From Thermodesulfobacteriota bacterium (GTDB lineage Bacteria > Desulfobacterota > Thermodesulfobacteria > Thermodesulfobacteriales > Thermodesulfobacteriaceae): 64,000 nt of DNA. The notes below the pieces were generated by a model. That model was not told where the DNA came from, searched no databases, and saw nothing but the letters and a program-made list of their open reading frames with translations. Position 1 is the first letter of the stretch; the number at the start of each line of letters is the position of its first letter. The stretch spans positions 1 to 64,000 of the forward strand of contig JAUQQL010000001.1 in the NCBI GenBank assembly GCA_030578315.1. The letters are read 5' to 3'. Below, one piece after another: positions 18,447 through 26,834 of this stretch. A program made the position numbers and the translations under genes.

Positions 18447-19913
18447 ATGACATCTACTCTTCCTAATATTCTTTCTTGGATCCTTTGGTTGCCCTTAATT
18501 GGTATAGTAATTTTATTTTTTCTTCCTAGAAAAAATGAAACAGCGATAAAGTGGGTTTCATTTATTGTTATTCTTATTGATTTTATTCTAACCTTAATTC
18601 TTTTGGGTTATTTTGATTTTTCTAATCCGAATTTTCAGTTTGTAGAAAAGAGAAAGTGGATAGATTTTATTAATTCTTACTATTATTTAGGAGTTGACGG
18701 AATAAGTGTTTTGTTTGTTCCTCTTTCAGCTTTAGTAACTTTGCTTTGTATTTTGATTTCTTGGGATTCAATTAAAGATAAAGTTAAAGAATTTTATCTT
18801 TCTTTGTTAGTTACTAATATTGCTATGATTGGAGTTTTTTGTGCTTTGGATTTACTTCTTTTTTATCTTTTTTGGGAAGCAATTTTAATTCCTATGTATT
18901 TAATTATTGGAATTTGGGGTGGACCAAGAAGAATTTATTCTACTATTAAGTTTTTCCTTTATACTTTCATAGGTTCTGTTTTCATGTTGATTGCTATAAT
19001 TTATCTTTATATTAAGTTTGGAACTTTTGAATATACAGCTCTTTTAGGAAAGGATTATCCTTTACACATAGAAAAGTTATTATTTTTAGCTTTTGCTATA
19101 GCCTTTGCCATAAAAGTTCCAATGTGGCCTGTTCATACTTGGTTACCTGACGCTCATACTGAGGCTCCTACTGCAGGTTCTGTAATTCTTGCTGGAATTT
19201 TAATTAAAATGGGAGGATATGGTTTTGTAAGATTTTGTTTACCTCTTTTTCCAGAGGCAACTTTATTTTTTGCTAAAGCTATTTTAGTGTTATCGGTAGT
19301 TGCCATAATTTATGCTGGTTTTGCTTGTCTTGCTCAAGAGGATCTGAAAAGACTTATTGCTTACAGTTCAGTGAGTCACATGGGATTTGTTACTTTGGGA
19401 ATTTTTTCTTTAAATCCGATAGGGCTTCAAGGAGCTATTTTACAGATGATAAATCATGGAATTGTAACAGGTGCTTTGTTTATGTGTGTAGGGGTAGTAT
19501 ACGACAGAACTCATAGTAGAGCTATAAGTTACTATGGTGGTCTAGCAACTACTATGCCACTTTATGCAGCTTTCTTTATGGTATTTACTTTAGCTTCTAT
19601 AGGTCTTCCAGGAACTAATGGATTTATAGGAGAATTTTTGATCCTTTTGGGAAGTTTTTTAAATAATAAGGTAGTTACAGCTTTTGCAGCTACAGGGGTA
19701 ATTATTGGAGCAGCTTATATGCTGTGGCTTTATCAAAGAGTATTTTTCCAACAGGTTAATCCTAATGTAGTGGGATTGGAACCTCTTAAGGTTAATGAAT
19801 TGGTAGCCCTTGTTCCTATGGTTATTTTAGTATTTTTAATTGGGTTTTTCCCTAATTTGTGTTTGGATTTTATGAGAGCTTCAGTTGAGGCTTTAGTAAT
19901 GAATTTTAAATAG
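18447..19913 (+). CDS. nuoM: NADH-quinone oxidoreductase subunit M
   Basis: Antiporter-like ND4 subunit, 488 residues. It has 'LFYLFWEAILIPMYLIIGIWG' with the conserved Glu, 'IKVPMWPVHTWLPDAHTEAPTAGSVILAGILIKMGGYGF' and 'LKRLIAYSSVSHMGFVTLGIF'. Length is usual for bacterial NuoM (about 490-510). GGAGGCGG ribosome binding site upstream. Confidence 0.95.
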   Translation: MTSTLPNILSWILWLPLIGIVILFFLPRKNETAIKWVSFIVILIDFILTLILLGYFDFSNPNFQFVEKRKWIDFINSYYYLGVDGISVLFVPLSALVTLLCILISWDSIKDKVKEFYLSLLVTNIAMIGVFCALDLLLFYLFWEAILIPMYLIIGIWGGPRRIYSTIKFFLYTFIGSVFMLIAIIYLYIKFGTFEYTALLGKDYPLHIEKLLFLAFAIAFAIKVPMWPVHTWLPDAHTEAPTAGSVILAGILIKMGGYGFVRFCLPLFPEATLFFAKAILVLSVVAIIYAGFACLAQEDLKRLIAYSSVSHMGFVTLGIFSLNPIGLQGAILQMINHGIVTGALFMCVGVVYDRTHSRAISYYGGLATTMPLYAAFFMVFTLASIGLPGTNGFIGEFLILLGSFLNNKVVTAFAATGVIIGAAYMLWLYQRVFFQQVNPNVVGLEPLKVNELVALVPMVILVFLIGFFPNLCLDFMRASVEALVMNFK

Positions 19914-19930
19914 AGGTATGGAGGAAGTTT

Positions 19931-21391
19931 ATGGTGTTACAATTACCACAACTGAATTTTTCTATTATTGGAGTTGAAATTTTACTGCTTTTAGTAGCTT
20001 CTTTAATTTTTTTAATAGATAAGTTCATTTCTAATAAAAATTATGCCTTTTTTCTTTCTTTAGTTACTGTATTTATCTGTGCTATTTTAGTCCTTTTTAC
20101 TCCTTTTGGAGAATTTACACAAGCTTATAAAACAGACTTTTACTCTTCTACTGTTAAACTTTTTTTAATTTTTGGAACTCTGTTGGTACTTTTGATTTCT
20201 TATAATTATTTAAATTCTTATACTTATATAAACTTTGGGGAATATTATGCTTTAATTTTATTCTCTTTAATGGGTGCTTTTTTAATGCTTTCTGCTATGG
20301 ATTTGGTTACTATTTATTTAAGTATAGAGTTGATGAGTTTTCCAGTTTATTTTTTGATAGCTATTAATTATGCTTATAATAAACCCTCTTTAGAAGGTTC
20401 TTTAAAATATTTTATAGTAGGTAGTTTGTCCTCAATATTTTTATTACTAAGTTTAGGAGTAATTTATTATTTTACAGGAACTTTTTATCTTAAGGAAATT
20501 TTTGTTAAGTTGAGTGAAAGTCCGTATAAAAAAGAACTTCTTTTAGCTGGAATGCTTTTATTAGTTAGTTTTTCTATTAAGTTATCCATGGTTCCTTTCC
20601 ACATGTGGGCTCCAGATGCTTATGAAAGTGCTCCTGTCCCTATAACCAGTTTCATAGCATCTTTAGTAAAATTTGCTGCCATGGCAACTTTAGTAAAAAT
20701 CATTATCATTGCTTTTAATCCTTTGAGGGTCCAGCTAGGCCAACTGCTTATTCCTATTATTTTATTAAGTATTTTAGTAGGAAATATAATGGCTATAAAA
20801 CAAGATAATATTATAAGAATGTTAGCTTATTCATCTATAGCCCATGCTGGTTATGCTGGATTAGGTTTGATAAGTGCAGATTTTGTAGGTTATGCTTTTA
20901 TCATTTTTTACATGCTAATTTATCTTATAATGACTCTAGGAATTTTTTCTATTTTAGTAGTTTTTGCTAATTCTCAAAGAGAACTTTTAAGTATTCCTAA
21001 TATGGCTGGTCTTAGTAAAACTATACCTTTTATGAGTTTTTTAATCCTAATTTTTATGTTTTCTTTAGCAGGTGTTCCTCCTACTGCAGGTTTTATGGCT
21101 AAATTTTATATCTTTTTATCTCTGGTAAAAAGTCAGTATGTATGGGTTGCAGTTTTAGGTATAGCTTTTTCAGTAATAGGAGCTTATCCTTATTTAAGGG
21201 TTATTAAAGTGATTTATATGGATGAAGAAAAATTAACTGGAGTTAGTTATCGTTACAATTGGTCTTTCGTTATTCCAGTAGGTATAACTTCTATTTTAGT
21301 TTTGTTAATAGGAATTTATCCTAAACCCGTCGTAGAATTCGTTCAAAGAACTTTGTTTTTATACCTTTCTACTTTATATTTCCCTCACTAA
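19931..21391 (+). CDS. nuoN: NADH-quinone oxidoreductase subunit N
   Basis: Third antiporter-like subunit (ND2 type), 486 residues. 'IYLSIELMSFPVYFLIAINY', 'KLSMVPFHMWAPDAYESAPVPITSFIASLVKFAAM' and 'IIRMLAYSSIAHAGYAGLG' carry the conserved Glu and Lys residues of the proton path. It is the last gene of the operon and is followed by a terminator at 21423-21460. No nuoE, F or G is present within or next to the cluster. Confidence 0.95.
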   Translation: MVLQLPQLNFSIIGVEILLLLVASLIFLIDKFISNKNYAFFLSLVTVFICAILVLFTPFGEFTQAYKTDFYSSTVKLFLIFGTLLVLLISYNYLNSYTYINFGEYYALILFSLMGAFLMLSAMDLVTIYLSIELMSFPVYFLIAINYAYNKPSLEGSLKYFIVGSLSSIFLLLSLGVIYYFTGTFYLKEIFVKLSESPYKKELLLAGMLLLVSFSIKLSMVPFHMWAPDAYESAPVPITSFIASLVKFAAMATLVKIIIIAFNPLRVQLGQLLIPIILLSILVGNIMAIKQDNIIRMLAYSSIAHAGYAGLGLISADFVGYAFIIFYMLIYLIMTLGIFSILVVFANSQRELLSIPNMAGLSKTIPFMSFLILIFMFSLAGVPPTAGFMAKFYIFLSLVKSQYVWVAVLGIAFSVIGAYPYLRVIKVIYMDEEKLTGVSYRYNWSFVIPVGITSILVLLIGIYPKPVVEFVQRTLFLYLSTLYFPH

Positions 21392-21422
21392 GTTTTTCTT
21401 TTTTTCTTTTTAATTTTTAGTA

Positions 21423-21460
21423 CCCGGGTCTAAGTTTTTCCCGGGATATTTTTTCTTTTT
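21423..21460 (+). terminator. Rho-independent terminator of the nuo operon
   Basis: Two CCCGGG blocks (21423-21428 and 21440-21445), each self-complementary, form a six-pair G-C stem with an 11-base loop. They are followed by ATATTTTTTCTTTTTT. It lies about 30 bases past nuoN and separates it from the flagellar cluster. Confidence 0.8.
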
Positions 21461-21469
21461 TGTATTTTT

Positions 21470-21486
21470 AGGCATACTTTTTGATA
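21470..21486 (+). promoter_or_regulatory. Candidate sigma-54-like element before fliK
   Basis: AGGCATAC then TTTTTGAT places GG (21471-21472) ten bases before a G (21483), the -24/-12 spacing of sigma-54 promoters. The invariant C of the -12 GC is replaced by A, so this is tentative. A near-identical element precedes fhs (62803-62820). Confidence 0.25.
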
Positions 21487-21527
21487 ATTTTAAAATAAAC
21501 ACTTAGAAACTTTTGAAGGTGGTGAAA

Positions 21528-23066
21528 ATGGACAATACTATTTTCTTTTGGAAGTTTTTAAACAATTTAAATGTTTCTACTCAGAGATCAAAGTCCAACT
21601 TAAACTTAAATTCAGAGGAAAATTTTTCTTTTTTAGTTGCAGAGTTTTTTAACATATTGATAAACTATTTATATTTTGATAAAAATTTAGATTCTAAAAG
21701 CCTGTTTTTGACTAACATTAATAACTATAATGACGAAGGTGAAGTAAAAAGTGATTTAGTTTTAAAGTATAATTTAAAAAGTGATGAAAGTAAGGTAATT
21801 TTTGATAATTTAGAAAATTTTAAAAGTTTAAGTAAAATTTTTAAGAGAGAAGAAAATTTTGACAAGTCATTTGAGGAAAAAATTTCCTTTGAGGTTGGTT
21901 TTAAATTTTTTCCTGTATTTGAGCTTTTTTTGAAAAATTTTGATTTAAATTTAAAAGAAAGAGAGAGTTTAAATGATGGAATTTTTAGTAGCGTCTTACT
22001 AGATGGAGTTCTTAAAGCAGGTTTTCTAGAATATAAAATTATATCTGAGGAAAGTGAAAAAAGATACAAAAATCAAGAGGACTTAAAAAATTTGGAAATG
22101 GTTGTTAATAAAGAAGATTTTGAGCAAGGTGTTGTTTATAAAATAGAAAAAACAAATGAGGAGCAAAAAAAAGAAAAAGTTCAAACTACTGTGGGGGAGG
22201 AAGAGACTTTTAATGTAGATGAGGAGATGGATAAATTGTGTTTTAAAGATAAAACTCTAAGTGGAGAATTGGAGAAAGTTAGTGAGGAAGAAAAGAAGAT
22301 AATACTTAGTATGAAAACAGATAATTTTCAGACGGAGGCATGTAAAAAAAAGGAAGCAGGAAGTGAGGTAGTAGGAGATAAAAGAAAAGAGGTATTTATT
22401 GAAAAGATAGACAAGGTAGAAAAGATAATAAAAAATTCTGGGGAAATTAGAGAAATGGAGAGCCAGTTTTTGATAAGAGATAAATGGGAAGGGTATGATA
22501 AAGATAATAAAGATTTAAAAACTATTTTTGAAGAGTTAAAAATTAAAGAAGAAGGTAATTTAGATGGAATTAAAGTATCAAAGTTAGAGTTTAAAATTGA
22601 AGAAGGTAAGTTAACTCAAGGAATAGAGAGGCAAATAAAGATTTATAAATTGATTGAGTTGATTAAAAACGAAGTTCTGAAGATAAAAAAAGGAAATGGG
22701 GATGTAGGGATAATTAAAATTGAAGATAATGTTATAGGTAAAATGGATATAGAAGTTAGAGTTAAAGGAGAGGAGGTAAGAATATTAAGTAAAGTAGAAA
22801 AGTTAGAAGTTATGCAAGAATTTAAAAATTTTATTGTTGAAATTAGGCAAAGTTTAGAGGACATTGGTTTAAAACTTAAAGATTTTCAAATTTTATTAGG
22901 CACGAATTTTGATTTAAAGACAGGGGAAGAGGGGGTTAATAGTAGAAGAGGAAAAGAAAAGTTTAATAAACAAGTTAATTCTTTAAACTTAGGTTTAGAT
23001 TCAGAAAAAGGAGAAGTTTTTATATGGAAGGAAAATTTTAAAGGAAATTTTTATTTTATAGTATAA
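21528..23066 (+). CDS. fliK: Flagellar hook-length control protein FliK-like
   Basis: The 512-residue protein is extremely rich in Lys, Glu and Asn and appears unstructured over most of its length. The end (about residues 405-470, 'IIKIEDNVIGKMDIEVRVKGEEVRILSKVEKLEVMQEFKNFIVEIRQSLEDIGLKLKDFQIL') has the strand-strand-helix pattern of the FliK/Flg_hook C-terminal domain that switches FlhB from hook to filament export. Its position directly before flgD and flgE agrees. The ATG at 21528 follows AAGGTGGTG and is preferred over an upstream TTG at 21513. The Pro/Gln-rich ruler typical of other FliK proteins is replaced by charged residues. Confidence 0.75.
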   Translation: MDNTIFFWKFLNNLNVSTQRSKSNLNLNSEENFSFLVAEFFNILINYLYFDKNLDSKSLFLTNINNYNDEGEVKSDLVLKYNLKSDESKVIFDNLENFKSLSKIFKREENFDKSFEEKISFEVGFKFFPVFELFLKNFDLNLKERESLNDGIFSSVLLDGVLKAGFLEYKIISEESEKRYKNQEDLKNLEMVVNKEDFEQGVVYKIEKTNEEQKKEKVQTTVGEEETFNVDEEMDKLCFKDKTLSGELEKVSEEEKKIILSMKTDNFQTEACKKKEAGSEVVGDKRKEVFIEKIDKVEKIIKNSGEIREMESQFLIRDKWEGYDKDNKDLKTIFEELKIKEEGNLDGIKVSKLEFKIEEGKLTQGIERQIKIYKLIELIKNEVLKIKKGNGDVGIIKIEDNVIGKMDIEVRVKGEEVRILSKVEKLEVMQEFKNFIVEIRQSLEDIGLKLKDFQILLGTNFDLKTGEEGVNSRRGKEKFNKQVNSLNLGLDSEKGEVFIWKENFKGNFYFIV

Positions 23067-23088
23067 GTTAGGATAAAGGAGGAAAAAG

Positions 23089-23751
23089 ATGGTAACCAAA
23101 GTTGAGGAAAAAGTTTATCAGGGTACTACCTTAACTAGGACTCCTAAAAAGATTTTAGAGAAAGAAGATTTTATAAAACTTTTTATTACTCAGCTTCAGT
23201 ATCAAGACCCTATGAATCCTATAGAAAATCATGAGATGGCTATGCAATTAGCTCTTTTTAATCAGGTAGACCAACTTTTTAGTTTAAACGACTCTGTTAA
23301 AGATATAAAGAACTTGATTCAAAGTTTTTCTTTTGGTATGGTATCTTTTTTAGTGGATAAAAAAGTTAAGTTAGAGTCTAATTTAGGACGGGTTGAGAAT
23401 GGTAATTTTTTAGGTGGGGAATTTTTTTTAAAAGAGCCTGCCAATAAAGTTTTGATTATTATAAAAAACAAAACTGGGAAGGTGATAAAAACTATAGAAC
23501 TTAATGGAGTACCGAAAGGAAATCATAAAATTGAATGGGATGCTACAGACCAAATGGGAAATAAAGTTTCTGATGGGAATTATTATTTTTCAATTCAAAT
23601 TTTAGATGGAAATGGAAGGGTTACTACTGATCTTACTCCAATAATGACTGGTAAAGTTACAGGAGCTCAATTTGGAGAAGAACTAAAATTAGTTATAAAT
23701 GAAGAATTAACAGTTAATTTAAATCAGATTAAAGAGGTGATAGGAGGCTAA
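23089..23751 (+). CDS. flgD: Flagellar hook assembly (capping) protein
   Basis: FlgD caps the growing hook and helps FlgE polymerise. 220 residues; the N-terminal 'EDFIKLFITQLQYQDPMNPIENHEMAMQLALFNQVDQL' (about 26-63) is the diagnostic FlgD_N sequence, followed by the FlgD Ig-like part 'GNHKIEWDATDQMGNKVSDGNYYFSIQILDGNG'. Twenty-two bases after fliK, five before the first hook gene. Confidence 0.93.
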   Translation: MVTKVEEKVYQGTTLTRTPKKILEKEDFIKLFITQLQYQDPMNPIENHEMAMQLALFNQVDQLFSLNDSVKDIKNLIQSFSFGMVSFLVDKKVKLESNLGRVENGNFLGGEFFLKEPANKVLIIIKNKTGKVIKTIELNGVPKGNHKIEWDATDQMGNKVSDGNYYFSIQILDGNGRVTTDLTPIMTGKVTGAQFGEELKLVINEELTVNLNQIKEVIGG

Positions 23752-23755
23752 GGAA

Positions 23756-25147
23756 ATGAGTCTTATAGGAAGTTTATTTATAAGTTATTCTGGACTTTAT
23801 GTTAATACTGTAGCTACTAAAGTTACTGCAGATAACTTGGCTAATCTTAATACTACAGGTTTTAAAGGGAATAGATGTGAGTTTTTAAATGAGGTAATAG
23901 ATAGCTCCCGAGAAGTGTTTAGATGTGAGGGATATGGGAGTTTTGTGAAAAGTATTAGTACAATTTATACTCAAGGAGGGCTTCAAACTACAGACATACC
24001 AACTGATTTAGCTATTTTGGGTAAAGGATTTTTTATAGTGAAAGATTCTAAAGGGAATATTTTTTATACTAGAGATGGACAGTTTTATGTAAATGAAGTA
24101 GATGAAAACAATTTTGCTTTGCAAAACAGTTTAGGTATGTATTTATTGGGAGCAGAGCCTGATGCTCAAACTATGGATATAAATGCTTTAAAACCTTATT
24201 TAATTCCCAAAGTAATGCTTCCTAAGGGAAGTTCTAAAATCTCTGTTCAACTTATTTTTGATAGTCGAATTACAACTAACAAGAGAAATCTTTTAGAAAA
24301 TTATAGTTTTAATAAAGATAATCCTGATATTCCTTTAAAAGATGGTCAGTATGATTATGTTTGGGAATTTTCTATTTATGATACTTACGGAAACAGAGTT
24401 AATTTAAAACTTTACGCAGACAGAGGAGAAAACATAAACGAATACGAAGTTTTGCTTGCTTTGTCTGACCCAACTTTGGATAAAAGGGGAGAGGGTCAAT
24501 ACAAAGGAGCTTTTCTTTACGGAAAATTAATTTTTGGAACCTCTGGAGATATTATATCAGCAGAGTTTTCAGAAATTTCAAATACAGAAGGAACTTTAAC
24601 TTCTATAGACTTAAATAAAATAGGATATCCAAAATTTACTCTCAATATAGAAGGTAATATCCAAGAAATTACTTTTGACTTAGGATTTAGAGTAAAAGAA
24701 GATGGAAGTCTTGAAAGGAAAGTTAATGCTAGTGCACTTATGGCCAATGCTTTTTCTCAACTATTTTACGACCAAGACGGTTATCCTATGGGTATTTTTG
24801 ACAGAATTGAAATTATAACGGAAGAAGGGCTTATTATAGCCTGGTATACCAATCAGCAACAAGCTGATGTATCTCGGATTTTTCTGGCAGACTTTACAGG
24901 TTATGAAGAAAGCCTTGAAAAAGTAGGAAATAACTTATTCAGAGCAAAGTCTGGTGTAAAACCTTTTATTTTTGCTCCAAGTTCTTTTGAAAGAGGAAGG
25001 ATTATGTCCGGAGCTCTTGAAACTTCTAATGTAGATATAGCTAATGAGATGCTTAATCTTATAGTTCTTCAGAGGGCTTTTCAGAGCAATGCCAGAGTTA
25101 TGAGTACTGCAGATCAAATGATGGAAGACTTTATGAAAGAGGTTTAG
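23756..25147 (+). CDS. Flagellar hook protein FlgE paralogue 1
   Basis: 463-residue axial protein of the FlgE/FlgF/FlgG family. It has the N-terminal rod helix ('LFISYSGLYVNTVATKVTADNLANLNTTGFKGNR') and the core domain 'TDLAILGKGFFIVKDSKGNIFYTRDGQF'. The C-terminal helix is 'SNVDIANEMLNLIVLQRAFQSNARVMSTADQMMEDFMKEV'. Length and the large central domain favour a hook-type protein over FlgF or FlgG. Compared with the next gene the first helix is divergent (SLFISYSGLYVNT instead of ALYTGTSGLRALG). Which of the two builds the main hook cannot be told from sequence. Confidence 0.85.
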   Translation: MSLIGSLFISYSGLYVNTVATKVTADNLANLNTTGFKGNRCEFLNEVIDSSREVFRCEGYGSFVKSISTIYTQGGLQTTDIPTDLAILGKGFFIVKDSKGNIFYTRDGQFYVNEVDENNFALQNSLGMYLLGAEPDAQTMDINALKPYLIPKVMLPKGSSKISVQLIFDSRITTNKRNLLENYSFNKDNPDIPLKDGQYDYVWEFSIYDTYGNRVNLKLYADRGENINEYEVLLALSDPTLDKRGEGQYKGAFLYGKLIFGTSGDIISAEFSEISNTEGTLTSIDLNKIGYPKFTLNIEGNIQEITFDLGFRVKEDGSLERKVNASALMANAFSQLFYDQDGYPMGIFDRIEIITEEGLIIAWYTNQQQADVSRIFLADFTGYEESLEKVGNNLFRAKSGVKPFIFAPSSFERGRIMSGALETSNVDIANEMLNLIVLQRAFQSNARVMSTADQMMEDFMKEV

Positions 25148-25196
25148 TTATTTAATTAAAGAACAAGTATAAATTTCATAAAGGGAGGTGTAAGTT

Positions 25197-26765
25197 ATGG
25201 GTTTAACGGATGCTCTGTATACTGGAACAAGTGGACTTAGGGCTCTTGGGCATGGAATGAGTGTTATAGGAGATAATGTTTCCAACTTAAATACTACTGG
25301 GTTTAAAGGTTCAAGAATAACTTTTAGTGATGTTATGGCTCAAAGTATTAATACAGCTGCAGGTTCAGGGCAACTTGGAAGAGGAGCAAGTATTCAAGCA
25401 CTTTATCCTCAATTTACTCAAGGAGCTTTTGAATCTACAGCTAATCCTACTGACATGGCTATAGCAGGTGCAGGTTTTTTTATTTTAAGAAATCCTCAAG
25501 CTATAGGAGGAATTTTTTATAGCAGAGACGGACAGTTTGTAATAGATAAAGAAGGTTACTTAGTTAATCCTCAAGGATTAAGAGTTCAAGGCTGGAGAAT
25601 TGATGAGACTACCAATGATATAGTAGGTACTTTAACTGATATAAGAATAGACAGAACTTCTCCCCCTGTTAAAACTTCTAAGATAGATGTGATAACTAAC
25701 TTAGATGCCAGAGAAGAAAAAATAGACATAGGAGCATTTGATATTAATAATAATACTCTTTATGCACTTTGGGATGCAACACGAGGAGAAGAACCTATTC
25801 CCTCTACAGCTTATACTTATAGAACTTCTCTCTTAATTTACGATTCTCTTGGAACCCCTCATGAAATCACCATTTATTATAGACCCGTAACTACAACTAT
25901 AGGAACTCAGATCAAAAATGTATATGAATTTTTAGTAACTTGTAATCCTAATGAAGACTTAAGAGAATTTGCCAGAGAAGACCTTAATCAACAGAAAGAG
26001 GGAGTTTTAATGTACGGAATGCTTGAGTTTGATACTCAAGGAAATGTAATAAGATTCTTAAATACCTATAGGTTAAATCCTGTAACTGGGAATTTAGTTC
26101 GTTTGATAGATGAAACAGGACTTCCTGATAGTGATACCTCAGATGAAGATGTAAGTTTTAGTGATGGTTCTTTTGATGCTCTTGGACCAACTGGTTATCC
26201 TTTAATGATAGCAGATTTTTTGGGTATAGAAATAGATACAAGTATTCCCAAATCTCAAGCAAGGGAACAGCTTCAACTTATAGAGCTTAACTTTGGATAT
26301 TATTATAAAACACTTACTGATACCCAGGTTAGGCAAGAAGCTATAAGGACTACCCAGTATGCAGCTCCATCTGCTACAATTTTTTATGACCAGAATGGTT
26401 TTGGTCCAGGTGCTTTGGAAAGTATTGCAGTAGATAATGAAGGAAGAATAAGTGGAGTTTATTCAAATGGAAGAATAGTTCCTCTCTGGATGGTGGGTTT
26501 GGCTAACTTTAATGCTCCAGAGAGGCTTCAAAAGGTAGGAAGTAACCTCTTTAGAGAAACTACTCATTCAGGTCCACCTTTAACAGGAAAACCTGGAACA
26601 AATGGTTTGGGAACCATTGCTCCAAATTCTCTTGAACAATCTAATGTTGACCTAGGAGAACAATTTGTAAAAATGATTATTTTCCAGAGGGGTTTTCAAG
26701 CTGATGCGCGAATAATTACAGTTTCAGACAGTATGCTTGACGAACTTATTAATCTCAAACGTTAA
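25197..26765 (+). CDS. flgE: Flagellar hook protein FlgE (paralogue 2, canonical type)
   Basis: 522 residues with the canonical hook start 'MGLTDALYTGTSGLRALGHGMSVIGDNVSNLNTTGFKGSR'. Further landmarks are 'NPTDMAIAGAGFFIL', the FlgE-specific central 'YRTSLLIYDSLGTPHEITIYYRP' and C-terminal 'SNVDLGEQFVKMIIFQRGFQADARIITVSDSMLDELINLKR'. It forms the universal joint between rod and filament. GGGAGGTG ribosome binding site; 49 bases after paralogue 1, with no terminator between them. Confidence 0.92.
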   Translation: MGLTDALYTGTSGLRALGHGMSVIGDNVSNLNTTGFKGSRITFSDVMAQSINTAAGSGQLGRGASIQALYPQFTQGAFESTANPTDMAIAGAGFFILRNPQAIGGIFYSRDGQFVIDKEGYLVNPQGLRVQGWRIDETTNDIVGTLTDIRIDRTSPPVKTSKIDVITNLDAREEKIDIGAFDINNNTLYALWDATRGEEPIPSTAYTYRTSLLIYDSLGTPHEITIYYRPVTTTIGTQIKNVYEFLVTCNPNEDLREFAREDLNQQKEGVLMYGMLEFDTQGNVIRFLNTYRLNPVTGNLVRLIDETGLPDSDTSDEDVSFSDGSFDALGPTGYPLMIADFLGIEIDTSIPKSQAREQLQLIELNFGYYYKTLTDTQVRQEAIRTTQYAAPSATIFYDQNGFGPGALESIAVDNEGRISGVYSNGRIVPLWMVGLANFNAPERLQKVGSNLFRETTHSGPPLTGKPGTNGLGTIAPNSLEQSNVDLGEQFVKMIIFQRGFQADARIITVSDSMLDELINLKR

Positions 26766-26769
26766 AATC

Positions 26770-26798
26770 TTGAAGTTAACTTAGTTTAGTGTTAAGCT
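26770..26798 (+). promoter_or_regulatory. Candidate promoter of hemL
   Basis: TTGAAG (26770-26775), 17 bases, TAAGCT (26793-26798). It begins just past the flgE stop and gives about 30 bases of leader to hemL. Confidence 0.4.
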
Positions 26799-26834
26799 TT
26801 TAAAGCTAGAAATCCTTGGGAAGGGAGGAGCCTT

